Source: GCA-002780795 sp964545385 (GTDB taxonomy: Bacteria > Patescibacteriota > Microgenomatia > UBA1406 > GWC2-37-13). From it: a DNA stretch of 64,000 bases. Location: NCBI GenBank assembly GCA_964545385.1, contig CAZJFG010000001.1, positions 1 through 64,000 of the forward strand, read 5' to 3'. The notes beneath the pieces are model-generated. The model did no database searches. It worked only from the letters and a program-made list of their open reading frames with translations, and was not told where the DNA came from. The position numbers and the translations under genes are program-made. Of the stretch, positions 1-9,859 are shown in pieces. The number at the start of each line of letters is the position of its first letter. The first letter of the stretch is position 1.

Positions 1-57
1 TATTTTTTTAAAATCGACCCTCTTTCCGAAATTAAATATTTATTTAACATCCGATGA
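1..57 (+). CDS. 3' end of an unidentified upstream gene (partial)
   Basis: An open frame runs in from the window edge (YFFKIDPLSEIKYLFNIR) and stops at a TGA that overlaps the next gene's ATG in an ATGA arrangement. Such stop-start overlaps recur throughout this block, which suggests a co-translated upstream gene, perhaps another glycosyltransferase. Only 18 residues are visible, so no function can be given. Confidence 0.45.
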   Translation, partial: YFFKIDPLSEIKYLFNIR

Positions 58-881
58 AAAAAACTTTGGCTGTTATCACGACCGTTTACAATAGTTATTC
101 GGCGACTGATGATTTTTTATTATCGCTTACCAAACAAAAAAATAAAGATTTTCACCTTTATCTTAGTGATCTTTCGGACAAAAAAACAGAAATAAAAACC
201 GATCTTCTCAAAACCATTCTAAATTCCGACAATCTCGGCTATGCCCATGGAATCAATCTGGGCTTAAAAAAAGCGATCAAAGACGGCTTGGAGAATTTTT
301 GCATAATCAATAACGATGTTTTTTTTGAAAATAACTTTGTCGAAAAAGTTTTATCTTCCATTTTTAAACACCAATCTTCTATTTTGGGTGGAAAAATTTA
401 TTATGCTCCGGGTTATGAATATCATAAATCCAGCTACCAAAAGACCGATCTGGGGAAAGTCCTCTGGTATGCCGGCGGAGCACTTGACTGGAATAATGTC
501 TTCACTCCTCACCGTGGTGTTGACGAGGTAGATCGCGGTCAATTTAACAGTTTTGAAAAAACAGATTTTATCACCGGCTGCCTAATGTGTTTTGATAAAA
601 AAGTGATCGATAAAATTGGCTATTTTGACGAAAATTATTTTCTGTATTATGAAGATGCAGATTTTTGCGTCCGTGCTCAAAAAAACAACATTGATTTGTT
701 TTACGATCCTTCGATTGTCACCTGGCATAAAAATGCCCAGTCGACAGAAGGCGCCGGTTCAGCTCTTCACCAAAAATATCAACAAAAAAATCGCCTAAAG
801 TTTGGTTTGAAATATGCCCCACTGAAAACGAAACTCCATCTAATAAAAAATGCCTTATTTAATAAATCCTTGGGATCTTAA
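54..881 (+). CDS. GT2 family glycosyltransferase (rhamnosyltransferase-like)
   Basis: A 275-residue GT-A fold glycosyltransferase that should move a sugar from a nucleotide-sugar donor to a glycan or lipid-linked acceptor at the cytoplasmic membrane face. The N-terminus has the family beta-strand (AVITTVYNS). NSDNLGYAHGINLG and the DXD-like INND follow near residues 60-90. The acceptor-site region TGCLMCFDKKVIDKIGYFDE and the EDADFC motif sit near residues 175-205. It is coupled by ATGA to a preceding gene and overlaps the convergent membrane protein gene by 27 nt at its 3' end. Donor and acceptor cannot be read from sequence. Confidence 0.85.
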   Translation: MKKTLAVITTVYNSYSATDDFLLSLTKQKNKDFHLYLSDLSDKKTEIKTDLLKTILNSDNLGYAHGINLGLKKAIKDGLENFCIINNDVFFENNFVEKVLSSIFKHQSSILGGKIYYAPGYEYHKSSYQKTDLGKVLWYAGGALDWNNVFTPHRGVDEVDRGQFNSFEKTDFITGCLMCFDKKVIDKIGYFDENYFLYYEDADFCVRAQKNNIDLFYDPSIVTWHKNAQSTEGAGSALHQKYQQKNRLKFGLKYAPLKTKLHLIKNALFNKSLGS

Positions 882-2510
882 CCTACCAAGAAGTTCGGTT
901 TGGCGACTGTTTAACAAATAAAGGTCTGATTTTATATTAAAACCCGAAGGACTTTTCAAAACCTCAACCCCTTTAATATTCTCAATCGATGTGTATTTGT
1001 CCCTCATCCAATCGGTAAAAAAGCGGCCAAATTCCAAAGCCGGCGTCATAAAAACCGAAGCTTCGTGCTTGAAAATAATGATACTTGGCATATTTTTTTC
1101 AAACTGGTCGATAAACGAGTTTTTGAGATAATCGTCTTCCCGAAACTGAGGTAAAAGAGTCGGATATCTCCCTGGTAGTCTGGCTTTTCTAATAAAAAAT
1201 TCCTCTTGTGGTTCATAAGGTCCATACCAATAAAAGTCGCCTTCATCAAGGATTGAATCGACAAATTGAGCGTTGTACGAGTAACTAATGATATGAGGCA
1301 TTGTCTGGGTATACATCTGAAAAAATTTGCCATATACATTGTAAGCAAGAAAAATAAAAGTAAAAAAAGTAAATACTACCAAAATTAACTGTACTAGTCG
1401 CCGCAGGTCATCGACTATCACCTCTTTTGTCTTGAGCCGGGTTAAAAGATAGATAGCAAAAAACGATGAGATCACGCCAAGGACTAAAAACAAGCTTTGT
1501 TGATAATCGGTTTCGGAATAACTTGATATATTGCTTCTTGGTGCGGAAAACGAAAGAATAAGAAAATAAAAAAATCCGACAAAAAAATCTTTTGTAAAAA
1601 GAAGTATCAATAAAGACAGACTGGAAAAACCTGCCAATACTCCGACCGGCAGATAAAGATCCAAAAACCTAACCTTTGAAAGCAATGTCAGATAGTTACC
1701 GTAAAAATTGTAAATAAGAGTTAAGGCAAATTTAACGGGATTAAAAAACTTACCATTCACATAGTTTGGAATAGCAATATAAAGTTTGGTGTTGTAAACA
1801 AAGTTTGAAAAATAAAAATCATACAAAGATCCGGATATTAAAAGATATATAAAATATAAAAGATAAGGTGCGGCACATACGGCAATAAATACAGGCCATT
1901 TTTTCTTATTAAGAATAACTAAATATAGCTGCCAAAGATATAGCGCAGCTGTCAGGTATAAAAAAGTCATTGAGGAAAAAAGAAGGCAGAAACTCAAAAT
2001 AGAAGTTACGAAAATTGCCCTGCAGCTTATTTTTTTGTCTAGCGTTTGTACAAGGAGTAACCAAAAAATACTGGAAAAAAACAAAACTGCCAAACTATCA
2101 GCAAGGTAGAGATGAAACCAGAAATAAATTCCAAGTAGAGGATAAAGTAAAAAAAATCCCAAATAATAAATATAAAAATTTTTATGATTTTTACGAATCC
2201 ACAAGCCGACAAAAAGAAGGGTCAAAAAATTAAAAGCCATCCAAAAAAATCTAAATAAAGTATAGGAATTAAAAGAGATCTTTAATAGAATTGCGGCTAA
2301 ATACCACGCAAATGGCAGATGATGGTCAAAAAAATCCTTATAGGGGATTCCGCCCTTATTAATAGATAATCCACCAAGTAAATTTACAAACTCATCAGGA
2401 TAAGAAAGATAGTTGCTGTTTATCTTAAAAATAATAAAGATTACAACAAATAATAAAATTTCCGGTAACAAAAATTTATATTTATTAAAAAAATCAACTA
2501 ATTTTTTCAT
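855..2510 (-). CDS. Multi-pass membrane protein, GT-C glycosyltransferase-like
   Basis: A 551-residue protein with about ten or more hydrophobic segments and a C-terminal soluble part (roughly residues 420-551). The first extracytoplasmic loop carries acidic and His residues (YPDEFVNLLGG near 37-47, KDFFDHHLP near 58-66). This layout is typical of GT-C enzymes that use polyprenyl-phosphate sugars, such as the GT39/ArnT/PMT group. It overlaps the next minus-strand membrane gene (start at 3570) by 17 nt, so the two are probably co-transcribed. The family assignment is inferred from topology and loop residues only. Confidence 0.65.
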   Translation of the reverse strand: MKKLVDFFNKYKFLLPEILLFVVIFIIFKINSNYLSYPDEFVNLLGGLSINKGGIPYKDFFDHHLPFAWYLAAILLKISFNSYTLFRFFWMAFNFLTLLFVGLWIRKNHKNFYIYYLGFFLLYPLLGIYFWFHLYLADSLAVLFFSSIFWLLLVQTLDKKISCRAIFVTSILSFCLLFSSMTFLYLTAALYLWQLYLVILNKKKWPVFIAVCAAPYLLYFIYLLISGSLYDFYFSNFVYNTKLYIAIPNYVNGKFFNPVKFALTLIYNFYGNYLTLLSKVRFLDLYLPVGVLAGFSSLSLLILLFTKDFFVGFFYFLILSFSAPRSNISSYSETDYQQSLFLVLGVISSFFAIYLLTRLKTKEVIVDDLRRLVQLILVVFTFFTFIFLAYNVYGKFFQMYTQTMPHIISYSYNAQFVDSILDEGDFYWYGPYEPQEEFFIRKARLPGRYPTLLPQFREDDYLKNSFIDQFEKNMPSIIIFKHEASVFMTPALEFGRFFTDWMRDKYTSIENIKGVEVLKSPSGFNIKSDLYLLNSRQTELLGRLRSQGFIK

Positions 2511-3570
2511 GTTTTTTTATTAACCAAAAATAGATTAGGTTAATAACGGCAAACGCTAGAATTATTATATGCTTTAGCTGAAGTTTTTCAACACTATCCC
2601 ATCCTCCCAGTCTAATATAAGGATAATAAGATAACAGCAGTCCCAGGAAAAAAATATTTAACCAAGAAATTATTTTTTCAAAATAAGGCACTAAAGCAAA
2701 GAATGATAAAAAATACCATGGTTGAATCTCCCCAAAAAAAGTCAGATAACCAATAAGGATCGTTATTCCAATTAAGATGAGGTAATTTATGTTTTTTTTA
2801 TTTCCTTTTACCAAAAAAATTAAGGGAAAAGTAATATATTTTATTCCAGCAGACATTACTAAAAATAATCTACCAAAAATATTTTTGTTTTTAGTTAAAT
2901 AGTATATGCCGATAATCGCAAGACAAATACCAATCAGGTCATTGTGGGCATTAACCAATCCTTCAATAATAATTAAAGGATGAGTGGCAAAAATCATTGC
3001 CCATTTTTTGTTCAGTTTATATAAAAGATAGACTGATAATATATAAAAAATAGACCAAGTAACTTTGAAAAGAAAAAAACTTAAAATTAACTTGCCAAAA
3101 CTTAAAAATGACGGAACTAAAGTAATTAATAAAAATATGGGGCCGTAAGGATAAGTCCGGTGCGTCCAATGCATAAACCGGAGCCAGTGATCTGTAGGAA
3201 AATCCAAAGCTTTGTAAAAATACGGATTTTTGAAATAAAAAGTGACAATTTTGGCATCAAAAAGATAGTTAAAAAAATCATGGGAAAGAAAAGGATAAGA
3301 AATGACAAGTATACCGCTAATTAATACAGCCAACTTGAAAGGGTTATATTTTTTTACTTTTTTTAGAAAATAAAAATAAAAACCAAAAAGAATCAATATT
3401 AATATTAAATATACAATCCAAGACCAGTATCTTTGGTAATAACCAAAATAGACAACAAAATTACGAAAAACGGTCCAAAAAGAAGAATTAAATAAGGTAA
3501 AGTTAGGATCAACCAACGCATAAGAATAGATCGATAGGGCAAGAAGAAAAAATAAGTAAAGAATGATCAT
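2494..3570 (-). CDS. Multi-pass membrane protein, GT87/mannosyltransferase-like
   Basis: A 358-residue, roughly ten-helix integral membrane protein. The loop after the second helix pair contains YPFLSHDFFNYLFDAKIV, and HWTHRTYPYGPIFLL follows. Both resemble the catalytic-loop pattern of polyprenol-phosphate-dependent alpha-mannosyltransferases (GT87, DUF2029-like). NAHNDLIGICLAIIG is another family-like stretch. Its start codon lies face to face with that of the plus-strand gene beginning at 3563, sharing ATGATCAT, so promoters must lie inside the opposite gene. Exact family uncertain. Confidence 0.65.
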   Translation of the reverse strand: MIILYLFFLLALSIYSYALVDPNFTLFNSSFWTVFRNFVVYFGYYQRYWSWIVYLILILILFGFYFYFLKKVKKYNPFKLAVLISGILVISYPFLSHDFFNYLFDAKIVTFYFKNPYFYKALDFPTDHWLRFMHWTHRTYPYGPIFLLITLVPSFLSFGKLILSFFLFKVTWSIFYILSVYLLYKLNKKWAMIFATHPLIIIEGLVNAHNDLIGICLAIIGIYYLTKNKNIFGRLFLVMSAGIKYITFPLIFLVKGNKKNINYLILIGITILIGYLTFFGEIQPWYFLSFFALVPYFEKIISWLNIFFLGLLLSYYPYIRLGGWDSVEKLQLKHIIILAFAVINLIYFWLIKKHEKIS

Positions 3571-4972
3571 GTATAATAATTTTAAATATTACATGAAAAA
3601 GCGTCAATTAATTATACAGGTTTTTCTTATCGGATTGGTCTTTGCTTTATTTGCTCTTTTGCGATTTTATAATCTTGATAAAAGAATTATTTTCGACTGG
3701 GATCAGGAATATTTATCAAATTTTTTAAAAAAAATTATTATTAACCGTGATTTGATTCTTATTGGTCATCGAGCTACAGATGATCTGGGATTTTTTTTTG
3801 GGCCTTATTTTGAATATTTTTTTGTTCCCTTTTATCTTATTTCACGAATGGATCCTGTTGGACTAATTTATGCCATATATTTCGTTAATATTGTTTTTTT
3901 TACTGGCACATATTTTATTTTAAAAAAAATATTTCGTTTCCAAATCGCTCTATTTTTTTTATTTCTTTGGAGTATCAATTACTTGCTTGTAACCTATGAC
4001 ACAACGGTCTGGGCTCCTTTATTCATTCCTTTTGGCATTATTCTAACTTGGTTTTTTTTATGGCAAATCTATCAAAAAAATTCCGTAAAAGATTATCTTC
4101 TACTTGGATTAACGCTTGGTTTTTTTACTCAGATTCACTCGTTGTTTTTTCCCGTTGATATCTTTGCCGTAATATTTTTAATAGCTAAATTTGTTTTTGA
4201 AAAAAATCATTATCCATTTAAAATAAAAAATATTGTCTTTTTAATAATCGGTTTTTCCGTATTTTTATTACCTCTAATGCTTTTTGACGTTAAGCATAAT
4301 TTTCTCAATTCAAAACTTTTTATTGGTTATTTTTTAAACCGTACGCAAGGAAAACCGATGATTTTATCCTCAATTGAGGTATACGGTAATTTTTTAAAAC
4401 CCTTACTTTTATTAAATAATGTTTTTTTAACACTTAGTTTTCATTTTTTAATTCTTTTATTGTTTATTTATTTAATAAAAAAAAGGAAAGGATTTTTAAA
4501 GATATTTTATATTGCTGGGATTTCGTTTTGGCTAATTACTACTTTTACTTATTTACGATACTCACAACGCCCTTCTGAATATTATTTTATTTATCTTTAC
4601 CCAGTTATTTTTATCGCTTTGGCTGATTTTATTTTTTCAGTAAATAAATATTTATTTATTCCTTTCGGTCTTTGGCTTATCATCATCAACTATCAACAAC
4701 TTTTCCTTCAAATGAAATTTAACAATTTGGGTCTTGCTGCAAAAAAACAAGTTGTTTTAGCTTTAAAAAAACACGTTCAAAACAAAAAATATTATTTAAG
4801 TTATGATATGCCACTTGGACTAAATACGGGTTATGATTATCTTTTGGAGCATTTTGAAATCAAGCCGTCTACCGACCCAAAGGATCCAAGAGTTATAATA
4901 AGATTTCCGGCAAAAAAAAACGATATTAAGATTGGACGTATTGGTATAGAGCTTTCCAAAAAATTATTTTAA
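3563..4972 (+). CDS. Multi-pass membrane protein, GT39/ArnT-like
   Basis: A 469-residue integral membrane protein with a first loop containing FDWDQEYLSNFLKK (about residues 38-52), an acidic motif like that of lipid-linked-sugar transferases, followed by about ten more helices and a short soluble tail. It probably glycosylates an envelope glycan or protein on the outer face of the membrane. The start is uncertain: ATG at 3563 overlaps the divergent gene's start, while ATG at 3593 (MKKRQ, basic residues before the first helix) gives a cleaner N-terminus and has a TATAAT 15 nt upstream. Confidence 0.65.
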   Translation: MIMYNNFKYYMKKRQLIIQVFLIGLVFALFALLRFYNLDKRIIFDWDQEYLSNFLKKIIINRDLILIGHRATDDLGFFFGPYFEYFFVPFYLISRMDPVGLIYAIYFVNIVFFTGTYFILKKIFRFQIALFFLFLWSINYLLVTYDTTVWAPLFIPFGIILTWFFLWQIYQKNSVKDYLLLGLTLGFFTQIHSLFFPVDIFAVIFLIAKFVFEKNHYPFKIKNIVFLIIGFSVFLLPLMLFDVKHNFLNSKLFIGYFLNRTQGKPMILSSIEVYGNFLKPLLLLNNVFLTLSFHFLILLLFIYLIKKRKGFLKIFYIAGISFWLITTFTYLRYSQRPSEYYFIYLYPVIFIALADFIFSVNKYLFIPFGLWLIIINYQQLFLQMKFNNLGLAAKKQVVLALKKHVQNKKYYLSYDMPLGLNTGYDYLLEHFEIKPSTDPKDPRVIIRFPAKKNDIKIGRIGIELSKKLF

Positions 4973-4981
4973 AATTACTTT

Positions 4982-5749
4982 ATGGACAGAGAACAAATAA
5001 CAATTATTATTCACTCTTATAACTCCCAAAAAGAGATTGAAAAAACGATTAAATCGGCCAAGCTGCTTACCAAAAGTATTATTCTTGTCGATATGGAAAG
5101 TACTGATAAAACCATTGAGATAGCCAAAAGAATGTCTATCCAGATTTTTAATTTTCCAAAAAAAAATTATGTGGAACCGGCCAGAGAGTTTGGAATTAAC
5201 AAATCAATAACCGATTGGGTTTTTATTCTCGATAGTGATGAAAGACTTACTCGGGAACTGGCCGAAGAAATTAAATCCGTAATTCAAAATGAGCAATTTT
5301 CTTATTATAAAGTACCAAGAAAAAATATTTTTATGGATCGCTGGCTTACTCACGGTGGATGGTGGCCGGATCACCAGATTCGTTTAATCAATAAAAAATA
5401 TTTTATATCTTGGCCGAAAGAAATCCATTCAACACCTCTTATCGAAGGAAAAGAAGGAACGCTTAAAAATTCCTTAATCCATATGTCCCACGGGAACTTG
5501 ACAAACATGGTTGACAAAACTTTGGTTTTTGAGAATATTGAGGCAAATATGCTTTATCAGGCCAAAAAGCCCGTAACAACACTGACTTTTTTTAGAAAAT
5601 TCTTTGGCGAGCTGTGGCGACGGGGTTTTAAAAAGCTTGGCTTGTTAGATGGTGCTGTCGGAGTGATCGAAACTATATACCAAGCTTTTTCAAAAACAAT
5701 TACCTATCTATTACTCTATGAAAAAAAACAAGAAAGTCGCTCTTTATAA
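4982..5749 (+). CDS. GT2 family glycosyltransferase (WaaE/KdtX-like)
   Basis: A 255-residue glycosyltransferase with the N-terminal strand TIIIHSYNSQKEIEKTI, VDMESTDKTIEIAK, and the metal-binding LDSDERL near residue 85. HGGWWPDHQIRLIN in the middle is typical of the GT2 branch that includes LPS-core beta-1,4-glucosyltransferases. It lies 9 nt after the preceding membrane gene and overlaps the following GT4 gene by 32 nt, so it belongs to the glycan operon running to 9187. Acceptor unknown. Confidence 0.85.
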   Translation: MDREQITIIIHSYNSQKEIEKTIKSAKLLTKSIILVDMESTDKTIEIAKRMSIQIFNFPKKNYVEPAREFGINKSITDWVFILDSDERLTRELAEEIKSVIQNEQFSYYKVPRKNIFMDRWLTHGGWWPDHQIRLINKKYFISWPKEIHSTPLIEGKEGTLKNSLIHMSHGNLTNMVDKTLVFENIEANMLYQAKKPVTTLTFFRKFFGELWRRGFKKLGLLDGAVGVIETIYQAFSKTITYLLLYEKKQESRSL

Positions 5750-6812
5750 CCCTTATCTCGATATTCTGGGTGGCGGCGAAAAACATATCCTTTCGATCAT
5801 AAAAGTTTTTGATGAACTGGGCTATCGGACAAGTATATTTTGGGATAAAAATCTCGAGAGTGAAATAAAAAAACGGCTGTCACTCCAATTTATTAATAAA
5901 CTGGAATTTTTACCCAATATCTTTAAAGATCGTTGCTTAGGACTTTCGACATTAAAAACCTTACGGATTTTGAAGACTTTTGACTATTTTTTTTATGTGA
6001 CCGATGGCAGTTATTTTTTTACCAGTGCTAAAAAAAATTATATCTTCGTTATGGTTCCGAACAAAAGGTTATACCAGATGAACTTTCTTAATAAGCTGAA
6101 AACTAAAAACTTTCAATTTATCAGCAACTCTCCATATACCCAAAAAAAGTTGAAAAAATGGAGAATAAACTCGACACCCATTCCACCCTATGTTGACGCA
6201 GAATTGATTGATTCAAAAACAGATGGATCTAAAGAAAAAGTAATCCTTACGGTCGGCCGATTTTTTGCTCATCTTCACTCAAAAAGACAGGATATTGCCA
6301 TACAATCGTTCAAAAAACTTAAACAGAAAAATCCACTGTTTAAAGATTTTAAACTAATTTTGGCTGGCGGCCTAAAGGAAGAAGATAATGAATATTTTAA
6401 CCAATTAAAAAAACTTGCTGGTTACGATTCAAATATTATCTTCAAGCCAAATATCTCCCTTGACGAACTTTATAAGCTTTACAAAGTTGCAACTTACTTT
6501 TGGCACTTTGCCGGTTACAAGATCAACGAAGATAGATTTCCAGACAGAGTGGAACATTTTGGCTTGGCACCTCTTGAAGCTATGGCCGCAGGCTGCTTGA
6601 CTTTTGCGGTCGCTGCCGGTGGGCCAAAAGAAACAGTAAAGGACGGCAAAAACGGATTCTTGTTCAATACTCAAGAAGAACTCATTAGAAAAATGACAGA
6701 ATTAAATAACAACCTTGGTCTCCAAAATAAAATCCGCCAGAACGGAAAAAACTATGTTAAAGATAATTTTTCCTATAATATATTTAAAGAAAAAGTAAAA
6801 CGATTAATATGA
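5718..6812 (+). CDS. GT4 family glycosyltransferase (group 1)
   Basis: A 364-residue GT-B fold retaining glycosyltransferase. The N-terminal glycine-rich loop (YLDILGGGEKHILS, residues 13-26) binds the acceptor. The C-terminal Rossmann half has VGRFFAHLHSKRQDIAI and the E-x7-E donor motif EHFGLAPLE, followed by AAGGPKETVKDGKNG. The long segment YKINEDRFPDRVEHFG is characteristic of the ALG11-like branch of GT4 mannosyltransferases. It starts inside the previous gene and ends ATGA-coupled to the next. Confidence 0.85.
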   Translation: MKKNKKVALYNPYLDILGGGEKHILSIIKVFDELGYRTSIFWDKNLESEIKKRLSLQFINKLEFLPNIFKDRCLGLSTLKTLRILKTFDYFFYVTDGSYFFTSAKKNYIFVMVPNKRLYQMNFLNKLKTKNFQFISNSPYTQKKLKKWRINSTPIPPYVDAELIDSKTDGSKEKVILTVGRFFAHLHSKRQDIAIQSFKKLKQKNPLFKDFKLILAGGLKEEDNEYFNQLKKLAGYDSNIIFKPNISLDELYKLYKVATYFWHFAGYKINEDRFPDRVEHFGLAPLEAMAAGCLTFAVAAGGPKETVKDGKNGFLFNTQEELIRKMTELNNNLGLQNKIRQNGKNYVKDNFSYNIFKEKVKRLI

Positions 6813-7610
6813 TTTCTGTTATTATTCCTGTATACAAAAATAAAGATTTTTTTTTGACGAATCTCAAACATAATTTACTTTTTTTAAAAGATTGCCAGAT
6901 TATTGTTGTCAACGACGATCCACAAACAGATCTGGAAAATGATTTAAAGGAATTTAAGAATATTATTCTTGTCAAAAACGAAAAAAACCTTGGCTTTGGT
7001 CAAGCTGTCAACGTCGGCGTAGAAAAAGCGACAGGTCAATACCTGATGCTTTTGAATAGTGACGTTCTTTTAAACGATCAAAGTTATCTTTTGGCTCTTA
7101 CCCATTTTAAGAATAAAAATCTTTTTGCCGTCGGCTTTGCTCAAAAAGAAAAAGACGGTACGATTGTCGGTAAAAACAAAGTTTTTTGGGCCGGTGGGCT
7201 GTATCATCATAGCCGCATCAACGACAACAAGTTTGGCGAAAACGGTTGGGCCGAAGGTGGTGCCGCAATTTTCGACCGAAAAAAATTTGTCGCCCTTGAC
7301 GGTTTTGACCCAATTTACTCTCCTTTTTATTGGGAAGACATTGATCTTTCATACCGAGCCAAAGCAGCAGGTTACCAGATTATCTTTGATNNNNNNNNNN
7401 ATTCATCATCATGAATCGACAATAGCAAAAGAATTCACCAAAAAACAGATTACGATTATCGCCTATCGAAATCAGCTAATCTTTACCAGAAAAAATCTAT
7501 CGAGTCCTAAATTATTTTTGCAACATTTTTTCTCTCTTCCTTTTTTGATTGTCAAACAATTGATTAACGGTGATAGTTTATTTTTGATCGGTTTTATAAA
7601 ATCACTATGA
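6809..7610 (+). CDS. GT2 family glycosyltransferase, interrupted by scaffold gap
   Basis: A GT2 enzyme starting MISVIIPVYKN, with NEKNLGFGQAVNVGVE and the metal site LLNSDVLL near residue 70, then EGGAAIFDRKKF and the catalytic-region WEDIDLSYRAKAAGYQIIFD. A run of 10 N follows. Sequence resumes in another frame with the expected H-H-H-E-S-T motif and a C-terminus ending at 7610. Both halves fit one gene, so the apparent frame change most likely reflects the unknown gap size. It is ATGA-coupled on both sides. Confidence 0.75.
7391..7400. other. Scaffold gap (10 N)
   Basis: Ten ambiguous bases split the glycosyltransferase gene at 6809-7610. Only a few residues between the IIFD and IHHHES motifs should be missing, because these lie close together in GT2 enzymes, so the true gap is probably short. 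Confidence 0.98.
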
Positions 7611-9187
7611 ATAAAAAAACAATTTTTATTCTCGCCTTTATCACTTTTTGCGGTCTTTTTTTGCATTTTTATAAACTTGATCAGGTACCAAGATGTTTAA
7701 ATGCTGATGAGGCGGCCTTTGCCTACAATGCTTATTCCATTTTAAAAACCGGAAAAGACGAATACGGAATTTTTCTTCCTTTAAGACTTAAATCTTTTGG
7801 TGACTATAAAATGCCTCTTATCAGTTATTTAACCGTCCCTTTTATTGCAGTTTTCGGCTTGAACGATTGGTCGATAAAACTGCAAAATGCTTTTATCCTT
7901 CTTTTGTTTCCGACTCTCTTGTATTTTTTTGTTTACCGCCTTTTTAAAAATAAAAATATTGCCTTGCTTACTCCATTATTGTTTGTTTTATCCTGGGGAG
8001 TACAGTCGATGGGTAGACAACTTCACGAAGCCCTACTCACAAGTTTTCTTATCACGGCAACAGCTTATTTTTTTATATTGGCCAAAGACGAAAAAGGAAT
8101 TAAATTTAAAGTTCTGTTTATTATTACAAATTTTCTATCGCTTTTCAGCTATCAATCAAGTCGAATTTTTGCTGTATTTTTCTTGGCGCTGACTTTTTTT
8201 TATACACTGAAGAAAAAATTTAACTGGAAGTTTTTTTTGATATTTCTTGCAACTTTAGGAATCTTTGGCATTAGTGATATTATCTATACACCTAAACGGG
8301 TTGGTAATTTACTTTTTTTTAACAATCTTGGTTTCAGTTTAAAAATTAACGAGCTGCGGGGAGAAGGAGGATCAAGGCTTTTTTACAATAAATTGACTGT
8401 AGGCGTAAAAGATATTGTCTTTGAATATCTAAAATATTTTTCCCCTCAGTTTTTGATAATAAATGGAGATGAAAACTATCGTTTTGGTTATCAGGGGATG
8501 TCAATCGTCACGGTAGTAGAGTATTTATTTTTTTTCATCGGCCTTTATTATATTTTTAAAAATAAAGAAAAATGGAGATTATATATTTTGGGTCTTCTGG
8601 CAGTATCTCCTTTAACAGCGGCTCTATCATGGGCTGGAGTTTCAATAACCCGGTCTTTTTTTATAATTGTTCCTTTTCTTATTGTCGTAAGTTACGGAAC
8701 TGTTTATTTTATTGAAAGTTTTAAGAAAAATTTTCGTATTATAATCCTTGTGATCATAGCTGTAAGTTATCTTTTTTTCTTGTTTTATACCTGGGATTTT
8801 TACCTCAACCATTATCCAAAAAGAGCAACGAATATTCGAGCTTGGGAGTGTGGATTTAAAGAGCTGGTAAAATACGTTGAAAAAAATTACACTAAATATG
8901 ACCGTTTTTACATAACTAAAGAAGACAATGAATCTTATATTTTTTTTCTATATTATTTAAAATATTCCCCTCAAAAATACCAACCTCAAGCTAAATTAAG
9001 TGAGCCGGATGAATATGGTTTTGGTCAAATCGAGGGTTTTGACAAATTTATCTTTAATTCCGATTATCCACATGATAAAAATAATCTTGTTATTGTCGGT
9101 TATCCGAGTCAACTAAGCGATGAAAAAAACATAAAAAAAATTAAAATCGGTACCGAAGAAATTTTCAGAATAAAAGAAATCAATTAA
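7607..9187 (+). CDS. GT39-like membrane glycosyltransferase (PMT/ArnT superfamily)
   Basis: A 526-residue multi-pass protein. After the first helix comes LDQVPRCLNADEAAFAYNAYSILKTGKDEYG, the classic first periplasmic-loop pattern of GT39/PMT-2 enzymes with the catalytic acidic residue in ADEA. The following PLRLKSFGDYKMPLISYL is also family-typical. These enzymes move a sugar from a polyprenyl-phosphate carrier to a protein or glycan outside the membrane. Ten or more helices precede a soluble domain of about 130 residues. It closes the glycan operon and meets the CPBP protease gene tail to tail with a 4-nt overlap. Confidence 0.8.
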   Translation: MNKKTIFILAFITFCGLFLHFYKLDQVPRCLNADEAAFAYNAYSILKTGKDEYGIFLPLRLKSFGDYKMPLISYLTVPFIAVFGLNDWSIKLQNAFILLLFPTLLYFFVYRLFKNKNIALLTPLLFVLSWGVQSMGRQLHEALLTSFLITATAYFFILAKDEKGIKFKVLFIITNFLSLFSYQSSRIFAVFFLALTFFYTLKKKFNWKFFLIFLATLGIFGISDIIYTPKRVGNLLFFNNLGFSLKINELRGEGGSRLFYNKLTVGVKDIVFEYLKYFSPQFLIINGDENYRFGYQGMSIVTVVEYLFFFIGLYYIFKNKEKWRLYILGLLAVSPLTAALSWAGVSITRSFFIIVPFLIVVSYGTVYFIESFKKNFRIIILVIIAVSYLFFLFYTWDFYLNHYPKRATNIRAWECGFKELVKYVEKNYTKYDRFYITKEDNESYIFFLYYLKYSPQKYQPQAKLSEPDEYGFGQIEGFDKFIFNSDYPHDKNNLVIVGYPSQLSDEKNIKKIKIGTEEIFRIKEIN

Positions 9188-9840
9188 ATAAAAAGTGTAA
9201 TCGCCAGATTATAAAAAGCATGAATAAGAATAGGCAGTAACAAACTCTTTCTTGAAAGAAAAATAAAGGAGAGAACCAAACTCAAACTGATGTCTGTTGC
9301 CATAAACAAAAGCAATAAGCCTCCTGTCATTTTAATGTTTGTAAAAAGTATCGGGACATGAAGGAAAAAAAACAAAAGACTGGCAAAAAAAGACGAAGAT
9401 AAAATATTTTTCGACTCTTCATAAAGTTTTTTCAAAACAAAACCTCGTGATAAAATTTCTTCTGAAACTCCGGTAGCCAAAGCAATTAACAAATAAAATA
9501 AACCTGTCTGCCAGGAAATTGGAGAAGAAAATAAAACCGGTTTTTTATATTTAATAAAATTTCCAAACACCGCGCTTGCCATAAAAATCAACCCAATTCC
9601 AAGTCCAACTAAAAAATCACCGATAAACTTTTTTTTCTCGATATAAAGTTCGCTGAAAAAATTTTTCTTTTCGATTTTTCTTATATAATAGTAAACCGGA
9701 AGAATAAAAATTAAAGGCTTTGCCAAAAATTCGTCAAACCACTCAGGCATCTTTAGATTGGCACGATAAATACTCCAAACAATAAGAATAATTGCCCAGA
9801 GATTTAAAGCTTTTTGTGTCGAAGAAGATGTTTTCTTCAT
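9184..9840 (-). CDS. CPBP family intramembrane glutamic endopeptidase
   Basis: A 218-residue membrane protein of the CPBP (CAAX prenyl protease 2/bacteriocin-processing, ABI) family. The first motif EE-x3-R is E127-E128...R132 (GVSEEILSRGFVLKKL). The second is the FFFLHVP histidine H161, and the third is IHAFYNL with H207 and N211, so the catalytic set is complete. It follows rpoD by 19 nt and may be read through from the dnaG-rpoD operon. The substrate is unknown. Confidence 0.85.
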   Translation of the reverse strand: MKKTSSSTQKALNLWAIILIVWSIYRANLKMPEWFDEFLAKPLIFILPVYYYIRKIEKKNFFSELYIEKKKFIGDFLVGLGIGLIFMASAVFGNFIKYKKPVLFSSPISWQTGLFYLLIALATGVSEEILSRGFVLKKLYEESKNILSSSFFASLLFFFLHVPILFTNIKMTGGLLLLFMATDISLSLVLSFIFLSRKSLLLPILIHAFYNLAITLFI

Positions 9841-9859
9841 TTATACCTAAAAGTATACA

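Noticed and set aside
7125..7610. Separate 161-residue gene after the N run
   Set aside because: The part before the gap is out of frame with a clear GT2 coding sequence. Only the part after the gap is real, as the tail of the same GT2 gene.
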